From Anaerolineae bacterium (GTDB taxonomy: Bacteria > Chloroflexota > Anaerolineae > Aggregatilineales > Phototrophicaceae): a stretch of 40,695 nucleotides of DNA. A program made the position numbers and the translations under genes. Below the pieces are notes generated by a model that searched no databases, was not told where the DNA came from, and worked only from the letters and a program-made list of their open reading frames with translations. Position 1 is the first letter of the stretch; the number at the start of each line of letters is the position of its first letter. This document shows positions 8,301 to 14,707 of the stretch, piece by piece. The stretch covers positions 1 through 40,695 of the forward strand of contig JAUZRW010000104.1 in assembly GCA_030950085.1 (NCBI GenBank), written 5' to 3'.

Positions 8301-10073
8301 AATTTCAGGACGCGCACCCACTAGCATCTGCGTACTAAATTGAGATTGTTCGCGTTCACGGTCAATTGCTGGATTCGTTACAACGGCAACAGTCTCCTTA
8401 AAGTAATCTGCGAGGTTCATACGAGTTTGGCTCATCGCTGCCAAAGAACCATCCCAGCCTAGTGAGCCGATAGCCTCTTTTGCATTTTGCGCCAGCGTAC
8501 TAACCAGATTTGAATGATAGCGTTCCCACCCCATGCCAGACATCACCGCAGCATCTACGATGGCACGCTTATCTTGCCATGGATAACGCTGTGCCGCAGG
8601 AGAAATCACAGTAGGATAATCCGGCGTTGACCCTATTTCGGCGACTACAACAGGGACAGGTTGTTGTTCAAGTTGAGTCTGTGTTCCGCTATTTCCATTG
8701 CCTTTATTGCCAAAACTTACAGGAAATGGAGGTTGTGAGTTTGTGTCAGCACTTGCCCACATACTCGGTAATGCGCCACGAGCAGCCGGATTGCGTTCCG
8801 TATAGCGTGCATACACATGGCGTTGAATCGCCGGATAATCTAGGACTTCTAGGTTATTACCGGGAACGAGTTGAATGGCGATTTTTTCGCCGGGAGCCAT
8901 CGGTTTCGGGCTTCTTGCCATTGCATCTAATTGATAAACACCGCGCTCGGATGATGCAAAAAATTCTTTTTCTGTCTCACCAAACCATAGTGGGCGTAAT
9001 CCCAAGGCATCAACACTGAATACCAGTTGATTGCCCAAGCGTGCTGCGACTGCCGCCGGGCCCTGTGCGAAGTGACCCCATGATTGGCGTATCGTGTCGT
9101 ACATTGATTTAATTTCAGGGCGATTTTGAATCAAATCGTGTTCATAAGGTGGGAAGATATGCTCCATTGTTTCGATTAAATCTAAGTCATGATGTGCTAT
9201 CAGTGCGTGAATCACACGGTCAATATCTTGTGAATCCGAGCCACCGTGTTGTAATGGCATATCAAGCATGAGAGCTTCGAGGCGAAACCGTGAAATCGTA
9301 TTGAATTCGCCATTATGACCGATGACACTAAAGGGTTGTGCGCGTTCAAAAATGGGATTGGTATTGGTGCTATAACGGGCATGTCCCATTGTGACTGTTG
9401 AGGCATACGCGGGGTCGCGCAATTCAGGGTAATAGCGGCGCAAAATCTCAATTGTGCCTTGTACTTTATAGACGACACTATAGCGTGAGAATGATGGGAA
9501 GTGGACACCTAAATCATCTTCGAGTTGGGTTTGGAGTTCAAATAAGGTGGCATCAAGTTTATCCGATGCCACTTGCCCGTTGACACCGGCAATCTGCCAA
9601 AATGCAGGTTCGTTCTTTTCCGCATTGGGACCGAGTACGCGGCTATTCACACGCCCTTCGCGTTCCGTCAGCAAATGTAATCCGGCTTCGCTTATCGTGC
9701 GACAAATTTGCTCAATGATGTGACGGACGCGAGGTTTATCTTCTGTCGGGATAAATACGTGTGCTATCCAAAAATGACGGTCTGCGGCTAGAGAACCCAT
9801 CAGTCCATCTTCGGCTAACCACTTTGACCATAATTGACGTGGAATATCGGTGAGGATACCGACTCCATCCCCTTCACCATTAATATAGCCTGTCCGATGT
9901 CCCATCCGTGCGAGAGCCTCAATCGTGCGTTTGACATTGCCATGAGTCGGTTGACCGCCTTTACGAACAGTGCAAATGAGCGCACAAGCATCATGTTCAG
10001 CCGTATCTATTTCATGCAAATCAAGGTGGCGCAGATGGGAATTAGAACGTTGTTGCGAAATATGGTTTACCAT
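5349..10073 (-). CDS. gltB: Glutamate synthase large subunit (GltB type)
   Basis: The enzyme moves the amide nitrogen of glutamine onto 2-oxoglutarate. The 1574 residues show, in order: a class II glutaminase domain starting at EHDAC with the likely nucleophile Cys30 after a 29-residue propeptide; a Q/N/P-rich linker at about 440-490; the central domain; the FMN-binding synthase domain with GEGGHLPGFKV and GGTGAARTHALRH; an Fe-S motif C-x5-C-x4-C in CTICRGCQDGTC; and a C-terminal GXGXG helix domain (GGLGARANLKG, GDPGPWICAGMTGG). AAGGAG stands 9 nt before the start. The NADPH-binding small subunit gltD is not adjacent, so the electron donor (separate GltD or ferredoxin) cannot be told. The gene converges on the carbonic anhydrase gene with a 29-bp overlap. 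Confidence 0.93.
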   Translation of the reverse strand: MVNHISQQRSNSHLRHLDLHEIDTAEHDACALICTVRKGGQPTHGNVKRTIEALARMGHRTGYINGEGDGVGILTDIPRQLWSKWLAEDGLMGSLAADRHFWIAHVFIPTEDKPRVRHIIEQICRTISEAGLHLLTEREGRVNSRVLGPNAEKNEPAFWQIAGVNGQVASDKLDATLFELQTQLEDDLGVHFPSFSRYSVVYKVQGTIEILRRYYPELRDPAYASTVTMGHARYSTNTNPIFERAQPFSVIGHNGEFNTISRFRLEALMLDMPLQHGGSDSQDIDRVIHALIAHHDLDLIETMEHIFPPYEHDLIQNRPEIKSMYDTIRQSWGHFAQGPAAVAARLGNQLVFSVDALGLRPLWFGETEKEFFASSERGVYQLDAMARSPKPMAPGEKIAIQLVPGNNLEVLDYPAIQRHVYARYTERNPAARGALPSMWASADTNSQPPFPVSFGNKGNGNSGTQTQLEQQPVPVVVAEIGSTPDYPTVISPAAQRYPWQDKRAIVDAAVMSGMGWERYHSNLVSTLAQNAKEAIGSLGWDGSLAAMSQTRMNLADYFKETVAVVTNPAIDREREQSQFSTQMLVGARPEIGHRRDDADLLIQLETPFLLGGLEALGSEAAQRAIADRHGTMTINQLIALFDDRATILSAGAALDETIEAAIERLQNEVIDAVLNGTQCLILDDTAVADGQRLWIDPLLLTSAVDKALRQADAQPNLRRRTGIVVRSASLRDLHDMALCISFGANAILPYALYAVAIGIAPRGSRNHPDDDQIIHWLSNTVKALTVGLEKVTSTIGCHELRGYGHSFSSIGLAKGIANIFSTPNYFGSEARGLTWTALQTDAEERAAEFRGEARARLKNPDRFNPKYWKKAEAVADGKMSWEQYSDEVQELENRLPVSIRHILSIKAADEPQVNPADVDMTVGNHSMPMIISAMSFGSQGELAYRTYAEAAKLLNTVCMNGEGGELPDMLGKFKTWRGQQVASGRFGVNIGFLNSADFIEIKIGQGAKPGEGGHLPGFKVTEQVAASRSTTPGVALISPSNNHDLYSIEDLAQLIDELKNANPLAKISVKIPVVPGVGIIAVGVAKAGADIITITGYSGGTGAARTHALRHVGLPAEIGVWLSHHALLDSGLRKEVELWVDGGMKTGRDVVKFLCLGANRVGFGTLAMLAVGCTICRGCQDGTCHVGITTHVKTVEEAEMKGFKAFRPFQEKGSPEGIVRVFEALAEDVRCLTARLGFTRTQDLVGRADLLEQVSLHDRIDLTQLLKPAPEQPEKRAQPGGLRVARPRNIVSRQISDVVSHYVAKGEYELTYDDEQVMAQDRALGTHLSGAIARGEVQHSDRLKAVHLSFSNSAVPGNGLGAFLESPVNILAEGGAQDGVGKCAKSGRISILKGLNHNGTRLDGSVGKSFAYGAQGGLFIIQGNADTRACIRMSGADVVFGGEIREPLRDELGGLGARANLKGYAFEYMTSGRVLVLGDPGPWICAGMTGGAVYQRIQSEMNLTIDAIRYRIAPGSPVEIVPLDENGAEDVHQLLSHYIKTLELNNQPEAAIHLYALLKEPQNHFIKIAPSVKV

Positions 10074-10090
10074 AAAAAGCGTCTCCTTAA

Positions 10091-10107
10091 CCGGATAGGC
10101 TTTCCGG
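10091..10107 (-). other. Small hairpin just upstream of the gltB ribosome-binding site
   Basis: CCGGA-AAGCCTA-TCCGG on the minus strand forms a 5-bp stem with a 7-nt loop, ending 2-3 nt before AAGGAG. It could influence gltB translation. No glutamine-riboswitch-like architecture was recognised around it. Confidence 0.3.
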
Positions 10108-10418
10108 AATAATTGTCCAATTTTGAGTGGGTGTATCAGAAAAAATCAGTTTACGCCGCTTGCGTGACGAAAGAGTATCAAAAATTTGGGAGGTAAAATC
10201 TCCATAGTGAAAATTTTAACGAATCAAAACCTAATCTGCATCGTACAGGTTAAATGGTTATTTTGACTATCACACTGGACAAATTGCACAAAGACGATGA
10301 GGTATCAACCGAAGAATTGATTGATTATTGTGCATATGGTACATTTGTAATGATTATCTTCATAAATGGGTGGCACAAATATTTAGAATATAGGGAGTGT
10401 TTGTGTGCGCTTCCGAAC
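10108..10418. other. Gene-free stretch upstream of gltB
   Basis: This A/T-rich stretch holds the gltB leader and promoter, though no convincing -35/-10 pair stands out. A 65-codon plus-strand frame (10254-10451) has no visible ribosome-binding site and its last third is the REP-like palindrome, so I do not call it a gene. Confidence 0.5.
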
Positions 10419-10445
10419 GGGCGACCACATGGGGTTCGCCCCTAC
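10419..10445. repeat. REP-like palindrome (copy 1)
   Basis: GGGCGA (10419-10424) pairs with TCGCCC (10436-10441), followed by CTAC. The core pattern, GGGCG-AC-CA..GG-..CGCCCCTAC, recurs at 34403-34428. It abuts the 94-bp structured repeat at 10446. Confidence 0.65.
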
Positions 10446-10539
10446 GAATAAGCCCCTTTCGGGGTTTCATCGTGCCTCATACAAAATTGCAAAGTGAGAC
10501 CGATGGTAAGGCATTATCGCAGATAGTTTGTTAAACAAG
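10446..10539 (-). repeat. 94-bp structured dispersed repeat, copy 1
   Basis: Read on the minus strand it runs from CTTGTTTAACAAAC to CTTATTC and matches 23674-23768 at 82 of 94 positions plus a one-base insertion. It contains TTGTT-T-AACAA, a central stem GTCTCA/TGAGGC around a loop with TTGCAATTTTGT, and a GAAA-tetraloop hairpin CCCC-GAAA-GGGG near the end. It lies in the 3' untranslated region of the PucR gene, on the same strand, so the terminal hairpin might also help termination. Confidence 0.85.
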
Positions 10540-10565
10540 GTACTTTTACTTTTGTGTAGCGTGGG

Positions 10566-12215
10566 TTAATTGTACGAAAGCAAACGCCTAATCGTGAGTG
10601 CAAGATGCAGCGCAAGCCGAGTCTCTGGGCGATTGAGGTCAATGCCTGCGATTTGGTTGATGCGATTCATACGGTACAAGAGCGTGTTGCGGTGAACGAT
10701 TAATTGTTCGGCTGTCTGGCTTAAATTGCCGTGACAATTGAAGAAAGCCTCTAGCGTTTTTATCAAATCGGCATTCTGACGCATATCATACTCATTTAAT
10801 TTTCCCAGTGTATGGTCACGAAAGTCTGTTAATTTATCGCGGTCACTGAGCGACAATATCAGTTGGTATACGCCCAAATCTCCGATATATAAGGGCGTAT
10901 CCGTTTGCAAGCGAATCGCCAAATCTCGTGCTTGAACAGCATCTCGATAGCTCGTGCGCCACGCACCGACATCACGCGCTGGTTGCCCCAAGCCAATAGC
11001 GAGATGATTGTTGGCATATTGTCGGTTGATATCTCTTGCGAACGCCTCAGCTAGTTTGAGGCTGAAATCAACGGGGTCATCGGCATCTGTCGCTTGGAAT
11101 ACGACCACTTCATTATCGCGCTCACGTTGCCAAACCAGTGCGTCAGCATGTTGATTTTCGATAATACTATTAATCATTGTTTCGAGTCGCCGCATTGATG
11201 GCGGATTATCGCCGCGCCATGCCATGACTAAGGCAAGATGATTGAGTGTCATATCATGCTCAAAGCGTTCGCCCTGCCGAATCGCCTCTTGATGACTGAC
11301 ATCACCAACTAAGAGACGGTCTAAGAATGTGCCTCGTAAACGCTTTTCAGTTTCGCTAACAGCTTTAAGTTTTGCCATTTCTAAGGCACAAGCAGCCGCG
11401 CCATGTTCGGCAACCAGCAAATCTATATCATCAAGTTCGCTGTCATGACCAATAATCGACAAAAAGCCGCGTCCAACGCCTTTAGTAATAATGGGAGAAA
11501 TTAAACGTGCGATACCCGGCATCGGTAGCGATTGCATCAAAGCCGAATGGTCTACCTCACTCACACGATGGCGGTCTTGGTATTCAACTGGAATATTATC
11601 ACCCTTGCGTAAAAATGCTTCAATTTCTTCCCATACTGCCGCAAATTGAGGCTGCAAAGTATATTCAGAAACGCGCAAACGCTTATCTTGGATAACGACT
11701 GCCTTGCCTGTCAAACGCGCCATGGCGCTGATGAGTTCTACCATGCCTTCGTTTCGTGAGGAGATTTGGGTTAATTGGCGATAAATTTGTGTGCCACGTC
11801 GTTCGAGTTGACCTTTGCGGTCAACCAGTAAACTAACCACTGTTTTTTCAACGATGCGTGGACGATTCCCACTCGGCATGGTCATGATTGGGATACTATA
11901 GGCTTTGGCTTCTGCAATCGCATTACTTGAAGGAGGCATAACCATCACTAGCGCAGACGCATGGCTATCTGCTGCCCAGCGTACTATATCAACATCTGTC
12001 GCCACATTTGCACGGGGCTTAGTTGGCGGCGCGACAATCACCATTTCGTCTTGTTGGAGCGATTTGGATGAAAAATTGTCATCCAGATAAACAACGGTTG
12101 TCCAGCTAACCGGACGATTCAAGAGTCCATCGCCCGTAATGACCCGTGTTCCAAGAGGGAGTGCTAATTTTCTAATATCTTCAACAGTTAGGATATTGGT
12201 TGCGTCAGTCGTCAT
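10566..12215 (-). CDS. PucR family transcriptional regulator
   Basis: The 549-residue protein has the PucR order: an N-terminal PucR domain (LTVEDIRKL, GLLNRPVSWTTVV), a middle GAF-like sensor region at about 145-290, a GGDEF-like region, and a C-terminal helix-turn-helix with the diagnostic NLSQTAEQLIVHRNTLLYRM. Family members regulate purine catabolism, proline or other nitrogen metabolism; the target here is unknown, although gltB lies downstream on the same strand. The frame allows ATG 12236, but the predicted transcription start falls on it. ATG 12215 (MTTDATNIL) leaves a normal leader with GGA about 9 nt upstream, so I prefer it. Its 3' untranslated region carries the dispersed repeat. 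Confidence 0.88.
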   Translation of the reverse strand: MTTDATNILTVEDIRKLALPLGTRVITGDGLLNRPVSWTTVVYLDDNFSSKSLQQDEMVIVAPPTKPRANVATDVDIVRWAADSHASALVMVMPPSSNAIAEAKAYSIPIMTMPSGNRPRIVEKTVVSLLVDRKGQLERRGTQIYRQLTQISSRNEGMVELISAMARLTGKAVVIQDKRLRVSEYTLQPQFAAVWEEIEAFLRKGDNIPVEYQDRHRVSEVDHSALMQSLPMPGIARLISPIITKGVGRGFLSIIGHDSELDDIDLLVAEHGAAACALEMAKLKAVSETEKRLRGTFLDRLLVGDVSHQEAIRQGERFEHDMTLNHLALVMAWRGDNPPSMRRLETMINSIIENQHADALVWQRERDNEVVVFQATDADDPVDFSLKLAEAFARDINRQYANNHLAIGLGQPARDVGAWRTSYRDAVQARDLAIRLQTDTPLYIGDLGVYQLILSLSDRDKLTDFRDHTLGKLNEYDMRQNADLIKTLEAFFNCHGNLSQTAEQLIVHRNTLLYRMNRINQIAGIDLNRPETRLALHLALTIRRLLSYN

Positions 12216-12247
12216 CGTAATTTTTCCAAGAGCCATTACTATAGTGA

Positions 12248-12276
12248 CTTGTAACCTATCCTGTGCCTTATGTCAA
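12248..12276 (-). promoter_or_regulatory. Promoter of the PucR gene
   Basis: On the minus strand TTGACA (12276-12271) and TACAAG (12253-12248) are spaced 17 nt. The predicted start falls near 12240, which supports translation from ATG 12215. Confidence 0.6.
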
Positions 12277-12331
12277 TATGCACAAATACTTTCAGCTAAT
12301 TTTGATGAATGTGTGAACGATAGCACAAAGT

Positions 12332-12664
12332 TTAACTTTCGTTAGAAAATATGCCAAAAAGGATGTGTGCTACTGTAAAGCCGATAGAAAGCAATATCAA
12401 ATCAATATAGATATTCACATAGAGCGATGTGATGGCTAGTAAAAATAATGCCACCGATATCATCCACGTTATAGGACTCACAGTCCATTTTTGTGAGATT
12501 TGATAAATTCCACTAAATAGTAAAATAAGGGACAAAATAATCGGAACAAAGATAGAGGGTATAAGAGACAAATCACGGTCAAACCGCAATAATGCAAAGA
12601 CGAGAACCATTGCAAACCATGTCGCCCGTTCAAATTTTGCTTCTGTGCCTTTTTTACGTGCCAT
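12332..12664 (-). CDS. Small integral membrane protein of unknown function
   Basis: 110 residues with a short basic start (MARKKGTEAKFER) followed by four hydrophobic segments, roughly 14-26, 33-50, 62-80 and 84-104. No known motif was recognised. The basic N-terminus predicts that it stays in the cytoplasm. ATG 12664 follows TTAAGGTGC, a close ribosome-binding site; a TTG five codons upstream is also possible. An extended -10 promoter (12702-12710) lies about 40 nt before it. It is divergent from the lipoprotein gene. Confidence 0.6.
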   Translation of the reverse strand: MARKKGTEAKFERATWFAMVLVFALLRFDRDLSLIPSIFVPIILSLILLFSGIYQISQKWTVSPITWMISVALFLLAITSLYVNIYIDLILLSIGFTVAHILFGIFSNES

Positions 12665-12701
12665 GCACCTTAATCCCAAGTTGAATGTTTATACAGACTA
12701 C

Positions 12702-12710
12702 ATTATAACA
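12702..12710 (-). promoter_or_regulatory. Extended -10 promoter of the small membrane protein gene
   Basis: TG-T-TATAAT on the minus strand is a perfect extended -10 element. No -35 match is evident, as is common for this promoter class. Confidence 0.55.
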
Positions 12711-12734
12711 CTATTTTACAGCGCGACTTCGCAA

Positions 12735-12762
12735 TTGCATCAATGATGATTGTGAATACAAT
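12735..12762 (+). promoter_or_regulatory. Promoter of the lipoprotein gene
   Basis: TTGCAT (12735-12740) and TACAAT (12757-12762) are spaced 16 nt, about 40 nt upstream of ATG 12801. It is back-to-back with the minus-strand promoter. Confidence 0.5.
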
Positions 12763-12800
12763 GAATCGTAGTGTGATAAAAACATTGGAACTTGGTAATT

Positions 12801-13757
12801 ATGAGTAATTGGGTTTGGTATGGGGTCATTTTAGTGATGTTGCTATCAGCGTGTACAGGCGATAGCACACCACAGGGTCCACGCCTCATTCAAGAAGTGA
12901 CAGTCGCAGCCACAAATGCTGTGTCAACGCGCTCTTTGAGTCCAACTATCACACAAGAGCGCATCGTGACACCCGAAAGATTATCGCCGTTGAACAATGT
13001 GACAGTCGATGCCAGCTTTGTTATCGTAACGCCGACCTTACCGCCCAGCAAAACACCCACGCCTACGCAGACACAATCACCCACACCGACATTAACAGCA
13101 ACTGCGACGATGACAAACACAGCAACAGCAACTTCATTTTTATTGCCGACAAGTGAAATTCTCTCTGTGACGGATGCTGTGGCTGCTCCCAATGACCAAA
13201 TTTGTGATAGCAATTGGTTTTTCATTGAACCTGACCCCGGTAGCTGTCCTGTCTATCCGCCTAATGCGAGTCCGGGAGTGTATCAAGAATTTCAGAATGG
13301 GGTCATGATATGGGTTGGAAGCCAAGATGCGATTTATGTCATGTTCAACGATTCGTCAGTCCCCCGTTGGCAAGTGTTTCGTGATTTCTTCAATAATGGA
13401 ATGATAGAGGAATCGCCAGCTTATCTCACGCCACCGACAGCAACCCTATGGCAACCTCGTCGTGGTTTTGGCTTATTATGGCGTGACAATCAGGTACTTC
13501 GCAATCGACTCGGTTGGGCAACGCAACAATGGGAAGAACCGTACAGTGTTCAAGTACAAACGGCAGATAATGCTTCAATTTTCTTGGGTACACCGAGTAC
13601 TAATGTCATCGTTCTCTTCCCGAATGGGCAAAATTGGAATCGCTATGCGACAACAACAGATTCACTACCCACTATTGGCGGCGAAGCTATTCCGCCGAGT
13701 GTGCCATTACCCACTGTACCCTTCCCGACTGCATTGCCGCCGCAATCGGGCTTGTGA
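12801..13757 (+). CDS. Thr/Pro-rich lipoprotein with a Chloroflexota-type C-terminal domain
   Basis: 318 residues. The start MSNWVWYGVILVMLLSAC is a lipoprotein signal; Cys18 in LSAC would be lipidated, placing the protein on the outer face of the membrane. Residues about 70-115 form a T/P linker (TPTPTQTQSPTPTLTATAT) of the kind that spaces a domain from the surface. The C-terminal part has Cys pairs around CDSNWFF and SCPVYPP, then RRGFGLLWRDNQVLRNRLGW, a Trp/Gly-rich motif I associate with secreted Chloroflexota proteins. It ends in a Pro-rich tail. ATG 12801 is chosen over an upstream TTG because it starts directly at the signal peptide. The function is unknown; a wall- or sugar-binding role is a guess. 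Confidence 0.75.
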   Translation: MSNWVWYGVILVMLLSACTGDSTPQGPRLIQEVTVAATNAVSTRSLSPTITQERIVTPERLSPLNNVTVDASFVIVTPTLPPSKTPTPTQTQSPTPTLTATATMTNTATATSFLLPTSEILSVTDAVAAPNDQICDSNWFFIEPDPGSCPVYPPNASPGVYQEFQNGVMIWVGSQDAIYVMFNDSSVPRWQVFRDFFNNGMIEESPAYLTPPTATLWQPRRGFGLLWRDNQVLRNRLGWATQQWEEPYSVQVQTADNASIFLGTPSTNVIVLFPNGQNWNRYATTTDSLPTIGGEAIPPSVPLPTVPFPTALPPQSGL

Positions 13758-13765
13758 TAGAATCA

Positions 13766-13800
13766 AAAAGGGGCGTTCTACTGTGTTTGCCCCTTGTACT
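13766..13800. terminator. Bidirectional terminator between convergent units
   Basis: AAGGGGC (13768-13774) pairs perfectly with GCCCCTT (13789-13795). On the minus strand the stem is followed by TTTTTG, a good signal for the three-gene operon; on the plus strand by GTACTT, a weaker one for the lipoprotein gene. Confidence 0.75.
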
Positions 13801-13806
13801 TACCTC

Positions 13807-14223
13807 TTAATCTTCCATCAGTTTGTCGTAGCACCCTTCCCAATCTGAGGGATTGCGTGTCATTTTGTTGATGACAATATTGGAAAAGTGTGGGAACAAC
13901 TTCATCATGATGTCCGGCAATTCATCCCAATTTTCGGCACGCAGCATCTTTTCTATCTTTGCTGCCATATTGCCTGTCCACATCCATTCTTGCTGGAATT
14001 TATCGGCTTTTGTCCAGTAGCCGCGTTTTTCCCATGCTTGGATTGTCTCGATAATGCCGTCGTCAATTTCTCGCAGACAAAAGATAGTCATCGCAACCAT
14101 ATCGCGCACGTCATCATCAATATCGCCTTGATGTTGACCTAACCGTCGTATAATTTCGGCAATTGTTCGCATGAGATGACCGCGACGTTTGCCGGGAGAG
14201 TTGGGGTTAATGACTCGTCCCAT
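13807..14223 (-). CDS. Conserved hypothetical protein, third gene of an uncharacterised operon
   Basis: 138 residues, mostly helical, starting MGRVINPNSPGKRR. A charged helix DIDDDVRDMVAMTIFCLREI is followed by a Trp-rich segment (AWEKRGYW, QEWMWTG) and ends NPSDWEGCYDKLMED. There is no signal peptide or membrane segment, so it is cytoplasmic. I recognise the type as a lineage-restricted Chloroflexota family but know no function. It lies 31 bp after the 144-residue gene and ends at the shared terminator. AAAGGAG stands 12 nt before the start. The basic start (GKRR) could touch nucleic acid; this is inference only. Confidence 0.7.
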   Translation of the reverse strand: MGRVINPNSPGKRRGHLMRTIAEIIRRLGQHQGDIDDDVRDMVAMTIFCLREIDDGIIETIQAWEKRGYWTKADKFQQEWMWTGNMAAKIEKMLRAENWDELPDIMMKLFPHFSNIVINKMTRNPSDWEGCYDKLMED

Positions 14224-14254
14224 AATCTTTGACTACTCCTTTTGCACAATATAG

Positions 14255-14689
14255 CTAATGACCTTGCATTGGACGGATTCCACGATAAACACGAATTCCA
14301 CCGAATGTTTTTAGAATAGTACGTGCATCACGCCCTGTATCTGCTTCGAGTTCTTTTGGTGAGCGTGGGGTGTTCCCATTGCTCAAAAAAATACGAAATA
14401 CACTATCAACGAGTGAGGTTTGTATAGTGATAAAATCTTCGCGTTTGGCAGATTCTTGAATCGCCAAGCCCAATTCATCAAGGCGTTGCACTTCACCCGT
14501 TTCGGGGTCAATATAATCAACGACTTCAAACTCATCACGCCCGACAAACTTCTCGCGCAAGTCTGGGGGCAAATGCGTCAACATATAGGCGCGTAAATCA
14601 TTGTTTTCGCGTTCCCACCAATCGTAGTCGATATGAAACAGGGTCTTGAGTGTCGGTTTAACGACGGTACTTGATTTTCCAGCTTGCAT
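14255..14689 (-). CDS. Conserved hypothetical protein, second gene of an uncharacterised operon
   Basis: 144 residues. Recognisable blocks are TLKTLFHIDYDWWER, a middle WxxPETGE-like turn (YIDPETGEVQRLDEL), SLVDSVFRIFLSNGNTPRSP, and a C-terminal helix-turn-helix-like block DTGRDARTILKTFGGIRVYRGIRP. The last block has the spacing of a small winged helix: helix, TIL-KTFGG, then a basic hairpin. I associate the protein with Chloroflexota genomes; no function is known to me. AAGGGG lies 7 nt before ATG 14689, and only 18 bp separate it from the upstream 521-residue gene, so they are co-transcribed. Confidence 0.72.
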   Translation of the reverse strand: MQAGKSSTVVKPTLKTLFHIDYDWWERENNDLRAYMLTHLPPDLREKFVGRDEFEVVDYIDPETGEVQRLDELGLAIQESAKREDFITIQTSLVDSVFRIFLSNGNTPRSPKELEADTGRDARTILKTFGGIRVYRGIRPMQGH

Positions 14690-14707
14690 TGAAAAACCCC
14701 TTTCTAA

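Noticed and set aside
10074-10253. Glutamine riboswitch or other riboswitch before gltB
   Set aside because: Only a short 5-bp hairpin is visible; I could not recognise the motifs of any riboswitch class.
10254-10451. 65-codon plus-strand reading frame
   Set aside because: No ribosome-binding site, no recognisable protein, and its last part is the REP-like palindrome.
13020-13140. T/P-coding stretch as a DNA microsatellite
   Set aside because: The codons vary and the frame is kept, so it is a coding linker of a lipoprotein rather than a tandem DNA repeat.
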